From DATFVA01 sp963745945 (GTDB lineage: Bacteria; Bacteroidota; Ignavibacteria; Ignavibacteriales; Ignavibacteriaceae), in the NCBI GenBank assembly GCA_963745945.1, contig CAVUZG010000004.1, forward strand, positions 62,001 to 126,000: a DNA stretch of 64,000 nt, written 5' to 3'. This document shows, piece by piece, positions 28,403 through 37,565 of the stretch. The translations under genes were made by a program, and so were the position numbers. The notes below the pieces were generated by a model. It ran no database searches. It was not told the origin of the DNA and saw only the letters and a list, made by a program, of their open reading frames with translations. The first letter of the stretch is position 1, and every line of letters begins with the position of its first letter.

Positions 28403-28798
28403 TTATAATTTCTGAAGTACAAGTTCTAAAATACTTTTTATATCTTCAAGGTCTTTTTTCAAAGAAGGCTTCTCTTTTTTTGCTTCTGCATAATCCTCAT
28501 TAATATTTTTATCAATCGTCTCTTTCTCATTCACAGATGATCCCTGATCCGGAGAATAATCTTCCAGAATTTTCTTTGCACCTTCAATTGTGTATTTCTT
28601 CTCTCTAAGTAATGTCTTAATGTGCAATATCAGTTGAATATCTTTATTTGTATAGATCCTGTTACCTGCTCTGTTCTTTTGAGGTTTTAACTGATCAAAC
28701 TCAGTTTCCCAGTATCTTAGAACGTATTGTTCAATTTCAGTAATTTTACTTACTTCACTGATTGAGTAATATAATTTCTTTATAGCAAGGTTTTTCAT
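28403..28798 (-). CDS. MerR family transcriptional regulator
   Basis: 131 residues. The MerR winged helix is at about 9-75 (YYSISEVSKITEIEQYVLRYWETEF...NRIYTNKDI), with a charged linker and a C-terminal coiled-coil (LKKDLEDIKSILELVLQ). There is no cysteine for metal sensing. Short MerR proteins of this type are widespread in the Bacteroidetes group with unknown targets. It lies six bases upstream of tRNA-Pro. Confidence 0.85.
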   Translation of the reverse strand: MKNLAIKKLYYSISEVSKITEIEQYVLRYWETEFDQLKPQKNRAGNRIYTNKDIQLILHIKTLLREKKYTIEGAKKILEDYSPDQGSSVNEKETIDKNINEDYAEAKKEKPSLKKDLEDIKSILELVLQKL

Positions 28799-28891
28799 CT
28801 TATTTACTTCCTCGGTTTAAAGAAAAATAAATAATTGAATTTTTAGACGCAAGATCAGAGCAATTAAATAATTATTAACTTTAGAAGAACC

Positions 28892-29575
28892 TTATAATTT
28901 GTTCTCTTTTATAATGATATCTATAAGTTCATTAATGTCATTTAATTCATAATCGGCATTATGAGATTTAGTATCAAAAGTATCTCCATATTTAGCAAAC
29001 GCAGTTTTCATTCCAACGTTTTCAGCACCAATTATATCACGTTCCACCCAATCGCCTACCATAATAGCCTCTTCAGAATCCACATCAAGAATTTCCAATA
29101 TTTTAAGAAAAGGCGCAGAATGTGGCTTTCTTTGGCCAGTATCTTCAAAAGTTACAACCGCATCAACAATATGATGAAAGTTCAGATAAGCAAGCCTTAA
29201 CCATGCTTCTTTTGCTGGAGCATCTGAAACTATCCCCATTTTAATTCCCATCTTAAGCAGTTTATTTAATGTTGAATATACGTGAGGATACGGAATCAGG
29301 GCTGCTTCGCGAGCTCTTCTATAAGCTACTATTCCTGCAGATAAAATTTTGTAATCAACTTTTTTTAATACACGCTGCAAAAATGCATCGAATACCTGTT
29401 GGTACTCAATTCCCTGCTCCTTATAAATTTCATCAATAACTTTATTAGACTCTTCTACTGATAATTCAAGCCCGGCATCCATCATTGCAGGTATGGCTTC
29501 TTCAATTGCTCTTCTTTTCATTTTCATAAAATCAACAAGTGTATTATCTAAATCAAAAATTACAGCACGAATCAA
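28892..29575 (-). CDS. HAD-superfamily hydrolase
   Basis: 227 residues. HAD motif I is AVIFDLDNTLVDF, a cap domain follows, motif II is GIVSDAP, motif III is the Lys in GQRKPHS and motif IV is MVGDWVERDIIGA. It should dephosphorylate a small metabolite; the substrate is unknown. The start ATG overlaps the aroQ stop in a four-base ATGA junction. Confidence 0.87.
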   Translation of the reverse strand: MIRAVIFDLDNTLVDFMKMKRRAIEEAIPAMMDAGLELSVEESNKVIDEIYKEQGIEYQQVFDAFLQRVLKKVDYKILSAGIVAYRRAREAALIPYPHVYSTLNKLLKMGIKMGIVSDAPAKEAWLRLAYLNFHHIVDAVVTFEDTGQRKPHSAPFLKILEILDVDSEEAIMVGDWVERDIIGAENVGMKTAFAKYGDTFDTKSHNADYELNDINELIDIIIKENKL

Positions 29576-30015
29576 ATTTCACCTCCCTTTTTTGCAATTA
29601 TATTTTTTAAAAGGAACACGGCAGCAATGTAACTCATTTCTTTAAACCCACTAATATAACCATTACAAACTGAAGCAGTTAACAAGTTCTTTCTGTACTC
29701 TTCTCTAGCCGCAAGATTTGATAAATGCACTTCTATTTTGGGAATTACTAATTCTTGCAGAGCATCCTTAATAACAATGGAAGTATGTGCATATCCCCCT
29801 GGATTTATGATTAATCCATCAGCTATTTTTTGAAGTAACTGAATTTTATTAACTATTTCTCCTTCAACATTGCTCTGGAAAAATTCAAATTCAATAGCAG
29901 GAAACTCTGATAAAAGAAGTTCATTTATCTGGTCCATTGTTAATTCGCCGTAAAAGTGGATATCCCGTTTACCTAATAAATTTAAATTGGGACCATTGAT
30001 TACGCAAAGTTTCAC
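29572..30015 (-). CDS. aroQ: 3-dehydroquinate dehydratase, type II
   Basis: 147 residues. Opening INGPNLNLLGKRD, tyrosine in FYGELT, NPGGYAHTS and the catalytic EVH (IEVHLSNLAAREEYR) are present. The second histidine commonly seen as NIHAREE is replaced by Ala (NLAAREE), a variation worth noting but not in the main catalytic pair. The enzyme makes 3-dehydroshikimate in the shikimate pathway. Four-base overlaps on both sides. Confidence 0.92.
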   Translation of the reverse strand: MKLCVINGPNLNLLGKRDIHFYGELTMDQINELLLSEFPAIEFEFFQSNVEGEIVNKIQLLQKIADGLIINPGGYAHTSIVIKDALQELVIPKIEVHLSNLAAREEYRKNLLTASVCNGYISGFKEMSYIAAVFLLKNIIAKKGGEI

Positions 30016-30284
30016 TTCAACTCCGACATTTCATCAATAATTTCACGCATTCTGGGATTTAAATATATACTATCAATTCCAAGTTCTTTCAGTGCCGCTG
30101 AAAGTATCATTACTTTCCTTTGCAGATTCATCATTTTATTGATTACAATAACTTTGTTTTCCTTCAACAGACAATAGCCGCCTTTAAAATCTCCTTTTTC
30201 AAATCTAACTTCTGCGCCTAGTTGTAAAGCCAGAGATTTCAAGTCCTGAATTATTTCTTCGAATTCTTTTTCTTTAATTTTCAT
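30012..30284 (-). CDS. Conserved small protein of unknown function
   Basis: 90 residues, predicted mixed alpha/beta with no signal peptide or membrane segment. A KGDFKGGYCLLKENKVIVI strand-loop-strand stands out, followed by a helix and YLNPRMREIIDEM. I do not recognise a named family. The gene is joined to aroQ by a four-base overlap and to the upstream membrane-protein gene by 11 bases, so it is part of the same translation-coupled run. Confidence 0.7.
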   Translation of the reverse strand: MKIKEKEFEEIIQDLKSLALQLGAEVRFEKGDFKGGYCLLKENKVIVINKMMNLQRKVMILSAALKELGIDSIYLNPRMREIIDEMSELK

Positions 30285-30804
30285 TCTTGACGCTATTCCG
30301 GGTCAATGGTTGAAATATTGCGAGTAAGATTACAGTACAGTAACACAATAATTCTATTAAAGCAAAACTACTTAAATCTTTGAAGCGTTTCGCAATCAGG
30401 TCCAGCACATCCCCATTTGTAAATATTCCGGAATAAACCATATTAAATATTTTATAATCTATTGTCATGAGATATATTTCGAATGGTGCAGTAATAAATA
30501 CCAATACGGTAATTATAAAAAGCCAGCCATTTTGTTTCAGGTTTAGTTTAGTTGTAAACAAAAAAAGAATAAATGATATTATAAAGATTACATACAAAAC
30601 CAAAGTAGTTATTACAGAAGGATTTAGAACTAATAAAATTGCATTTATGTTTTTATCATTAATAAATGGTCTGTACGCTGTCAGTGTCTCATTAAAGAGT
30701 TGATATGTTAAAAACATTCTCAACAAATAACTACCAATCCAGAACATACAGGATAATGCTGAAACTGATAAAAATAATCCGGATATTTTATTTATTTTCT
30801 TCAT
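30274..30804 (-). CDS. Integral membrane protein of unknown function
   Basis: 176 residues with four likely membrane segments (about 8-30, 57-82, 91-113, 145-166) and no recognisable family signature. It is the first gene of the 30804-28892 run and lies 48 bases from the divergent exopolyphosphatase gene, so the two promoters share that gap. It could be a subunit or an independent envelope protein. Confidence 0.6.
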   Translation of the reverse strand: MKKINKISGLFLSVSALSCMFWIGSYLLRMFLTYQLFNETLTAYRPFINDKNINAILLVLNPSVITTLVLYVIFIISFILFLFTTKLNLKQNGWLFIITVLVFITAPFEIYLMTIDYKIFNMVYSGIFTNGDVLDLIAKRFKDLSSFALIELLCYCTVILLAIFQPLTRNSVKNEN

Positions 30805-30852
30805 TAAATTCTGTAATAGTAAGAGATCAAAAATAACAAATTTTACTGAATA

Positions 30853-31779
30853 ATGATTATAGCCTCTATTGATATCGGATCAAATACAATATTACTTTTA
30901 ATTGCAAGGGTTGAGTTAGAATCGGGTGTGATAATACCTCTGAGAGACGAACAAAGGATCCCACGAATAGCAAAAGGATTAACTCCTGGTGGAATAATTA
31001 GTGAGAACTCTATTGCACAAATGTTAATTATCTTGAGCGATTATTTTGAACTAATCAACAAATATAAGTGTGAAACAGTTTTACTATCTGGAACAAGCGC
31101 CTTCAGATTAGCTTCAAACAGCAATGAAATCTTCTTAAAAATCAAAAATAAATTCAATGTTAGCCTGAATATTCTGACTGGTGAAGAAGAAGCTGAATAT
31201 GCATTTTGGGGAACAGAAGAATATAGCAAATTTAATGAGAATCGTCTTGTTATTGATATCGGAGGTGGAAGTACTGAAATAATTTATGGAAATCAGAATG
31301 GAATTCTTTACAAAAAGAGTTTTGATATCGGAGTAGTATCTTTAGCAGAAAAATATTTTGATAATAAACTGCCAGGGAAAGAAAAAGCAGCAGAAATAAA
31401 AGCGGTACTAAATCAGAAATTCGCTATGCTCCCAATATCTAAACTTGCTCCTGTGAAAACTGTGGCAATTGCAGGGACACCTGTCACTTTAGCATGCATA
31501 CATAAGGGATTAGATTTTTATACAGAAAGTGAAGTTGAAGGAACGATATTAACTGTTTCAGAGATTAAAAATTTATGCGATTATTTTATGAAATATTCAC
31601 CGGAGGAATTATTGACTCTATATCCGCTTATCTTACAGAATAGAGAAGATTTAATATTAAATGGATGTTTAATCTTGTTACAAATAAGTATGTTATTAGA
31701 TATAGATAAAGTCATAGTTAGTACTAAAGGTGTCAGATTTGGAGCAATTAGAAGATATATTCAGACAAATTATAAATGA
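30853..31779 (+). CDS. Exopolyphosphatase / Ppx-GppA family phosphatase
   Basis: 308 residues, ASKHA ATPase fold. Phosphate-binding segments IASIDIGSNTILLLIA and VIDIGGGSTEIIYG are present, plus EEEAEYAFWG. The short, single-domain form lacks the C-terminal HD domain of E. coli GppA. It hydrolyses polyphosphate or pppGpp; which one cannot be told. Its end overlaps that of nadB, on the other strand, by 10 bases. Confidence 0.88.
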   Translation: MIIASIDIGSNTILLLIARVELESGVIIPLRDEQRIPRIAKGLTPGGIISENSIAQMLIILSDYFELINKYKCETVLLSGTSAFRLASNSNEIFLKIKNKFNVSLNILTGEEEAEYAFWGTEEYSKFNENRLVIDIGGGSTEIIYGNQNGILYKKSFDIGVVSLAEKYFDNKLPGKEKAAEIKAVLNQKFAMLPISKLAPVKTVAIAGTPVTLACIHKGLDFYTESEVEGTILTVSEIKNLCDYFMKYSPEELLTLYPLILQNREDLILNGCLILLQISMLLDIDKVIVSTKGVRFGAIRRYIQTNYK

Positions 31780-33389
31780 CGATTTTGAATATATGTATTG
31801 GATGGTGCTTTTTTATTATCAGGTTCTGGATAGTTTAATGTATAATGTAATCCTCTGCTTTCTTTTCTCGTATTGGCTGATTTAATGATAATATGGGAGC
31901 AAGCTATAATATTTCTTAGTTCCAGAATTTCTTCAAATATTTTAGTCTTTTTATAAAATGTTTCCGTCTCTTCAAATAATGTGTGAATTCTTTTCTTTGC
32001 TCTTTCCAACCGTAAATCGGATCTAACAATTCCTACGTAATTCCACATTATCTCCTTAACTTCTCTGGAAGAATGAGTAATAAGAATTTTTTCATCAGTT
32101 GTTAAAGTACCTGAATCATCCCAGTCAGGGATATCGGGAATGAGTTGGTTATAATTTGAAATAAATTCCTTTAAATCTGTTGCGGCACGATAGGCATATA
32201 CTACGGCTTCCAATAATGAATTACTGGCAAGCCGGTTTGCACCATGTAAACCGGTCATTGAAACTTCACCGCAGGCATATAAACCGTGTAATGAAGTTCT
32301 GGAATAATCGTCTACGACTATCCCTCCGCAAGCATAATGCGCTGCCGGAACAACAGGAATAAATTCTCTTGTAATGTCTATTCCAAACTTTAAACAGCTT
32401 TCATAGATATGGGGGAAATGTTCAATTATCTCCTCTCTTTTTTTCATTGTGATATCCAGGTAAACAAAATCTGATCCGCTTCTCTTTAGTTCATTATCTA
32501 TAGCACGAGCAACTATATCTCTTGGTGCGAGTTCTAACCTTGAATCATAATTTTCCATAAATGTTTCACCGTTCACCAGTCGTAATTTAGCTCCAAATCC
32601 TCTTACTGCTTCCGAGATTAAAAATGAAGGTGCATTATTATCTTTTTGGGAGTCTTGCTTAAAAAGTGATGTGGGATGAAACTGTACAAATTCCATATTA
32701 CCCATTTTTGCTCCAGCTCTATATGCCATTGCAAAACCATCACCGGTTGCTATATGTGGATTAGTAGTATGCAGATATACCTGTCCCAAACCACCTGTTG
32801 CAATAACAGTAGCTTTGGAAGACACTTTAAAAACTCTGTCTGTTTCACAATCAAGAATATAAGCACCCCAACAATTACGGTTGCTTAAAGTTTTATTTTT
32901 TAACTGCATCACATTATGTTCAGTAATGAGATCTATTGCGACTGCATTTTCCAGAATCCGGATGTTACTTTTTTCATTTACTGCATCTATTAATGCACGC
33001 TCAATTTCTTTGCCTGTGAGATCTTTGGCATGGAGAATTCTGGCTATTGAGTGTCCTCCCTCTTTTGCAAGATCAAACTTTCCATGCTTCTTTGTGAATT
33101 TTGTTCCTATATCAACCAGATCATAAATTCTATCCGGTCCTTCAGTAACAGTAATTTCAACCGCGTTATTATCACAAAGTCCGGCTCCTGCAATTAATGT
33201 ATCTTCAATATGCTTTTCAAAGGAATCGTGAATATCCATTACACTTGCAATTCCGCCCTGTGCATAGTTCGTATTTGATTCTGATTTATTTTTTTTTGTA
33301 GCGATTATTACGTCGGCATATTCCGATATTTTCAAAGCAGCGAAGAGGCCTGCGATTCCACTACCGATTATTAGGACATCAGTTCGCAT
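31770..33389 (-). CDS. nadB: L-aspartate oxidase
   Basis: 539 residues. FAD-binding GSGIAGLFAALK, TNYAQGGIASV, HPTSLF, EAVRGFGAKL and GLYACGEVSMTGLHGANRLASNSLLE are all present, followed by the C-terminal helical domain. It oxidises aspartate to iminoaspartate, the first step of NAD synthesis. No nadA or nadC is in the window. The start overlaps the aminotransferase gene by 19 bases. Confidence 0.95.
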   Translation of the reverse strand: MRTDVLIIGSGIAGLFAALKISEYADVIIATKKNKSESNTNYAQGGIASVMDIHDSFEKHIEDTLIAGAGLCDNNAVEITVTEGPDRIYDLVDIGTKFTKKHGKFDLAKEGGHSIARILHAKDLTGKEIERALIDAVNEKSNIRILENAVAIDLITEHNVMQLKNKTLSNRNCWGAYILDCETDRVFKVSSKATVIATGGLGQVYLHTTNPHIATGDGFAMAYRAGAKMGNMEFVQFHPTSLFKQDSQKDNNAPSFLISEAVRGFGAKLRLVNGETFMENYDSRLELAPRDIVARAIDNELKRSGSDFVYLDITMKKREEIIEHFPHIYESCLKFGIDITREFIPVVPAAHYACGGIVVDDYSRTSLHGLYACGEVSMTGLHGANRLASNSLLEAVVYAYRAATDLKEFISNYNQLIPDIPDWDDSGTLTTDEKILITHSSREVKEIMWNYVGIVRSDLRLERAKKRIHTLFEETETFYKKTKIFEEILELRNIIACSHIIIKSANTRKESRGLHYTLNYPEPDNKKAPSNTYIQNRHL

Positions 33390-34567
33390 ATTATTTTTTC
33401 TTTTAAAACTTCGTGAAAATTATATAAAAAGAAATCTATATCAGTTTTTGTTATAATTAACGGAGGCAATAAACGAAGAACATTATTATTGGTACAATTT
33501 GTCAATACGTTACGTTCTCTCATTCTATTAACTACATCATTTCCCGGATATTTCAGTTCAATTCCCTGCATAAGCCCTTTCCCGCGTATTTCTTTTATAT
33601 CTTCGGGAAACATATGCTTCAGTTCATCGAGCTGGCTGGATAAATATCTGCCGAGTTCATTAACCTGATTTATAAGCCCATTCTCAAATACTTCTTTGAG
33701 AACTACTTTTCCTGCTGCACAGCAAACAGGATTTCCGCCAAAAGTTGTCCCATGTGTTCCTGTAGTAAATACATTTTCAAATTTAGAAGTTACTAATAAT
33801 GCCCCTAATGGTAGTCCTCCACCAATTGCCTTTGCAGTTACAACAATATCAGGTTCAAAATTATAATGATTGAAAGCAAATGGTTTCCCGGTCCTTCCAA
33901 TGCCGCTTTGTATTTCATCAGAAACTATGGCAAATCCGAATTCATCTTTAAGTTTGATTAATTCATCAGAAAATTCTTCAGAAACTACATTAATTCCTCC
34001 CTCACCCTGGATAAACTCTATAAAGATTGCAGCAGTATTTTTTTGTGCCTTACGTCTAAGGTCTTCGATATCATTAAAGATAATATGATCTATTCCAGGT
34101 AAAAGTGGTTCAAATCCCCTGGTATACTTCTCTTTGCCAGTGAGAGTTACTGCCCCATAAGTTCGACCATGAAAGGATCCGGTTAATGAAAATATTTTTT
34201 TTTCAGGTCCGTAAAACTTTCTTAATAACTTAATCGTTCCTTCTACAGATTCCGCTCCGCTGTTGGTTAAAAATGCTTTGGACATTCCCGAATATTTTAG
34301 CAGTAGCTCAGTAAATTCTATCTGAATTTCAGTTATATAATTGTTTGAGAGATGAGCATATTTTTGGATCTGTTCACAAACTGCATGAACTATTTTTGGA
34401 TGAGCATATCCAAGCGCATTAACAGCAAGCCCGGAAAAGAAATCTAGATATTTTTTCCCTGATTTATCAAATAAATGAACACCACTTCCATGGGATATTT
34501 CAATTGGAAGACGGTTATAAGTTTGTATGAATAATTCTTTTTCAGATTCCAGTAATGTACGTTCCAT
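33371..34567 (-). CDS. argD: Class III aminotransferase, acetylornithine type
   Basis: 398 residues. PLP enzyme with FSGLAVNALGYAHP, NSGAESVEGTIKL, FHGRTYGAVTLTG, DEIQSGIGRTG and TAKAIGGGLPLG (the lysine that holds PLP). It belongs to the ArgD/AstC/LysJ group; acetylornithine, N-succinyl- or N-acetyl-diaminopimelate aminotransferase activities all fall here. That ambiguity matters because the lysine operon in this window needs an aminotransferase. Coupled to nadB by overlap. Confidence 0.85.
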   Translation of the reverse strand: MERTLLESEKELFIQTYNRLPIEISHGSGVHLFDKSGKKYLDFFSGLAVNALGYAHPKIVHAVCEQIQKYAHLSNNYITEIQIEFTELLLKYSGMSKAFLTNSGAESVEGTIKLLRKFYGPEKKIFSLTGSFHGRTYGAVTLTGKEKYTRGFEPLLPGIDHIIFNDIEDLRRKAQKNTAAIFIEFIQGEGGINVVSEEFSDELIKLKDEFGFAIVSDEIQSGIGRTGKPFAFNHYNFEPDIVVTAKAIGGGLPLGALLVTSKFENVFTTGTHGTTFGGNPVCCAAGKVVLKEVFENGLINQVNELGRYLSSQLDELKHMFPEDIKEIRGKGLMQGIELKYPGNDVVNRMRERNVLTNCTNNNVLRLLPPLIITKTDIDFFLYNFHEVLKEKIICELMS

Positions 34568-34579
34568 AATAATCTTCTT

Positions 34580-35287
34580 TTAATTAAAAAGAATTTTTGA
34601 AAGCAATAAATAAAAACCAAATAAATACAGATGAAATACTAAACCTAAGATCATCGAATATATCAAATTCCTGGATATTGAATACACTCCCATTACAGAT
34701 AAAAAAATGCTCCAAAGTACTATCAATATTTCGAATCCTAATAAAGTATATGCAATAGTTGGTTTTAAAAGAAATGGAGGGGGGTTATTTGAAAAAAGGT
34801 TTCCGCCAAATATTATTAATTCTATTGGAAATAAAATAATTAAAGCAAACGGATATGAAATTATTGAGTAGACCAAAACCGCATTATTATCTTTTATTCT
34901 GGTTTTCAGTCCTGCAGATTTATTAATAAAATATAAAATAAAAGTGAAAATCCAGATAATGAAAACCGATGCCGCTACCGAAATCAATAATACCGGAATT
35001 ATGCCAAATCTTAGAGATACATAACCTGAATAATAAATTGAAATAAATCTTGCATCAATAAAAACTTTAAATGAAAAAAGGATTAATATTAAAACTAAAA
35101 AATTCTTATGCTCCGATTGTATGATCCTTTTAAATGCCTTTACAGGGCTCTCGATAAGCAACCCTGTAATCTGCCATAAATCAAGGTTGAATATTCTATC
35201 TCGCAAATATGTTTTACAATTCCGACAAGTTAATTTATAAAATGGATTTTCCGTACCGCAGTTTGGACATTGGATATTATTTTGCAT
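34580..35287 (-). CDS. YIP1-family membrane protein with N-terminal zinc ribbon
   Basis: 235 residues. A zinc ribbon at 5-28 (CPNCGTENPFYKLTCRNC) precedes a Yip1-like domain with five membrane segments (about 62-225). The function in bacteria is unknown. It follows two bases after the DUF5683 gene in position, in the same direction as parAB, a chain often seen in this lineage. Confidence 0.78.
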   Translation of the reverse strand: MQNNIQCPNCGTENPFYKLTCRNCKTYLRDRIFNLDLWQITGLLIESPVKAFKRIIQSEHKNFLVLILILFSFKVFIDARFISIYYSGYVSLRFGIIPVLLISVAASVFIIWIFTFILYFINKSAGLKTRIKDNNAVLVYSIISYPFALIILFPIELIIFGGNLFSNNPPPFLLKPTIAYTLLGFEILIVLWSIFLSVMGVYSISRNLIYSMILGLVFHLYLFGFYLLLSKILFN

Positions 35288-35288
35288 A

Positions 35289-35807
35289 CTAAAAGTTCAC
35301 TCTCATATTTAACGCCGGTGATCCGGTATATGGATTTTCCGATACATCAAAATCAAAAAGATTTGCGTCAACATATGCATCAATGAGATTAGCAATATAA
35401 GTTATAACCATATAAATAGTAAATAAATCCCTCTGATCATGGTAAAGAGTCCGGTTTTGCCTGTCAAGCTCATTCCCGGTTTGTATATATCTGTCGCGGT
35501 AGTAAGTATATAAATCGTTATTCTGTTTCCATTCGTATCCAAACCAGAATCCAAGTCCCCATATAACAGGAATTTTAAGATAAGATTCATTATAAAACTG
35601 TCCCCAGCCGGGAATAATTGCACTTCTGAGTACCGCACCCCAGGGTGATTTTGACATAACAAATGTGGAATCAGTTTGATCAGGAGGTTCATTAATAGAT
35701 TTTTGCTGGGAATATCCGACAAATGAAATAAGAATAAGGAGAGTAAAAATTTTAGCTGTATGATTTATCGATAACTTCAAATAATTCAAACAACCTTTCG
35801 AGTTCAT
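35289..35807 (-). CDS. DUF5683 domain-containing exported protein
   Basis: About 172 residues from the ATG at 35807, or shorter from TTG codons at 35789 (preceded by AAAGG) or 35780; the open frame extends to TTG 35825. All starts lie inside the end of parB, so the N-terminus is uncertain. A signal-peptide-like stretch (KIFTLLILISFVGYSQQ) comes next, then DUF5683: AVLRSAIIPGWGQFYNES, and a membrane region near IPVIWGLGFWFGYEW. Likely envelope protein; unknown role. Confidence 0.78.
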   Translation of the reverse strand: MNSKGCLNYLKLSINHTAKIFTLLILISFVGYSQQKSINEPPDQTDSTFVMSKSPWGAVLRSAIIPGWGQFYNESYLKIPVIWGLGFWFGYEWKQNNDLYTYYRDRYIQTGNELDRQNRTLYHDQRDLFTIYMVITYIANLIDAYVDANLFDFDVSENPYTGSPALNMRVNF

Positions 35808-36696
35808 CGTTAGAATAGAATTCAATAGTTATTTCACCCGAGCCGTCCTGTTTTTGCCTGCACAATACTTTTGTTCCAAAAAGTTTTCTTAACCTGTCTT
35901 CTACTTCGTTAAGATTTGCTGAATGCGAAACAAGGTGGATTGTTTTCTTTGCCTTTTCTGAACGGCTGTCACCGGTTAAATATTTTTTCACAAGCTGTTC
36001 AACTTTTCGTACGGACAAATTACTGTTTTTTATTTTTCCCAGCATTTCAAGTTGAAGCGATTCTGTGGGGAGATTTATTAAGGCACGCGCATGTCCTGAA
36101 GTTATATCTTCTTTAATAAGTGCATCCTTAATATCCTGCGGCAATTTTAAAAGTCTGATTGAATTTGCAATAGTAGATCTGTCTTTCCCTACTTTATCGG
36201 CAATTTCTTCCTGGGTCAATGCACACTCTTCCATTAATCTTTTATACGCCAGTCCTATTTCCAAGGGATTTAACTTTTCCCTCTGAATATTCTCAATCAA
36301 TGCCATTGCCAGCATTGTCTCTTCTTTATCAACCTGAATAATATATGCGGGTATTTCCCGGTAACCTATACCAATACAGGCTTTTAATCGTCTTTCCCCT
36401 GAAACTAATTGATATTGACCGCCTGTCATTCTGCGCACTGTAATTGGCTGAATGAGTCCGTTGGATAAAATTGATTTCTTTAACTCTTCAAGCGCTTCAG
36501 GTTCGAATGTCATTCTAGGCTGGTATGGGTTCGGACTAATCACATCAACAGGAATTTTCGCCAGTATATCATTTTCACTACCGTCATCTTTTTTAACATT
36601 TGTATAATCGGGAGCTTCTTCTTTATTTAATGGAAGATTCTGAGGTTTAATCAAAGCTTCCAATCCTCTTCCTAATCCTGGTTTAAGTTTTGACAT
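35752..36696 (-). CDS. parB: ParB family chromosome partition protein
   Basis: 314 residues. N-terminal ParB/Srx CTPase domain (PYQPRMTFEPEALEEL, SGERRLKACIGIGYREIPAY), a helix-turn-helix for parS (MALIENIQREKLNPLE...QEEIADKVGKDRSTIANSIRLL) and a C-terminal dimerisation segment (DELERLFELFEVI). It loads at parS and works with ParA to separate replicated origins. Sixteen bases downstream of parA. No parS palindrome was found in the window. Confidence 0.95.
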   Translation of the reverse strand: MSKLKPGLGRGLEALIKPQNLPLNKEEAPDYTNVKKDDGSENDILAKIPVDVISPNPYQPRMTFEPEALEELKKSILSNGLIQPITVRRMTGGQYQLVSGERRLKACIGIGYREIPAYIIQVDKEETMLAMALIENIQREKLNPLEIGLAYKRLMEECALTQEEIADKVGKDRSTIANSIRLLKLPQDIKDALIKEDITSGHARALINLPTESLQLEMLGKIKNSNLSVRKVEQLVKKYLTGDSRSEKAKKTIHLVSHSANLNEVEDRLRKLFGTKVLCRQKQDGSGEITIEFYSNDELERLFELFEVIDKSYS

Positions 36697-36712
36697 ATGT
36701 TGTTCTGAAATT

Positions 36713-37477
36713 TTAATTGCCTGAATTTCTTTTGATCACTTCGGCTGCAAGCGCCATATAGTTTTTTGATCCGGATGAAATTGCATCGTACAGAATAACC
36801 GGTTTTCCATAACTCGGCGCTTCAGATATCCTTACATTCCTGTGTATTATTGTTTCAAAGACTTTATCGCCAAAATACTTTTTAACTTCCTCAGCAACCT
36901 GATGGGATAATCTTAATCTTGTATCGAACATAGTAAGCAACACACCTTCAATAGTCAAGTCTTTATTAAAATGTTGCTTAACAATATTTATAGTATTAAG
37001 TAACTGTCCCAGTCCTTCAAGAGCAAAATACTCACATTGAACGGGAATTAAAACTGAATCCGCAGAGGTTAATGCATTTAAGGTTAATAGTCCTAATGAT
37101 GGCGGACAATCAATAATAATAAAATCGTACTCATTTAAAACCGATTTCATCGCACCCCTTAATAATCTTTCTCTTTCCTCCATATCAACCATTTCAATTT
37201 CCGCTCCAACAAGGTTAATATTTGAAGGAAGCATATCCAAAAAAGGCATATACGTATTTATAATTACTTCAGAAATCAGTTTAGTTCCTATCAATACTTC
37301 ATAAACTGAAGGTGATTGATTAGTTACACTTAAGCCCGATGAAGAATTAGCCTGGGGATCAATATCAATTAGAAGTGTGCGTTTTTCCGCAGCCGCCAGA
37401 AGTGAAGATAGATTTATTGCAGTTGTGGTTTTCCCGACACCACCCTTCTGGTTAGCTATAGCTATTACTTTTGTCAT
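36713..37477 (-). CDS. parA: ParA family chromosome partition ATPase (Soj)
   Basis: 254 residues, deviant Walker A KGGVGKTTTAINLS at about 11-24, IDCPPSLGLLTLNAL (Walker B region) and a C-terminal FETIIHRNVRISEAPSYGKP, which is the standard Soj ending. It drives ParB-parS positioning. First gene of the parAB pair. Confidence 0.96.
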   Translation of the reverse strand: MTKVIAIANQKGGVGKTTTAINLSSLLAAAEKRTLLIDIDPQANSSSGLSVTNQSPSVYEVLIGTKLISEVIINTYMPFLDMLPSNINLVGAEIEMVDMEERERLLRGAMKSVLNEYDFIIIDCPPSLGLLTLNALTSADSVLIPVQCEYFALEGLGQLLNTINIVKQHFNKDLTIEGVLLTMFDTRLRLSHQVAEEVKKYFGDKVFETIIHRNVRISEAPSYGKPVILYDAISSGSKNYMALAAEVIKRNSGN

Positions 37478-37565
37478 TCAATATTTAACAGGAATACCAT
37501 AAAATTTAATTTAATTAAAAGTTTAATCTAAAATAGCTTTACGTGGTAATTTTTCCAAATAAACT

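Noticed and set aside
35752..37477. Replication origin or parS site near parAB
   Set aside because: No GTTTCACGTGAAAC-like palindrome or DnaA-box cluster was seen, and dnaA, gidA and rpmH are not in the window.
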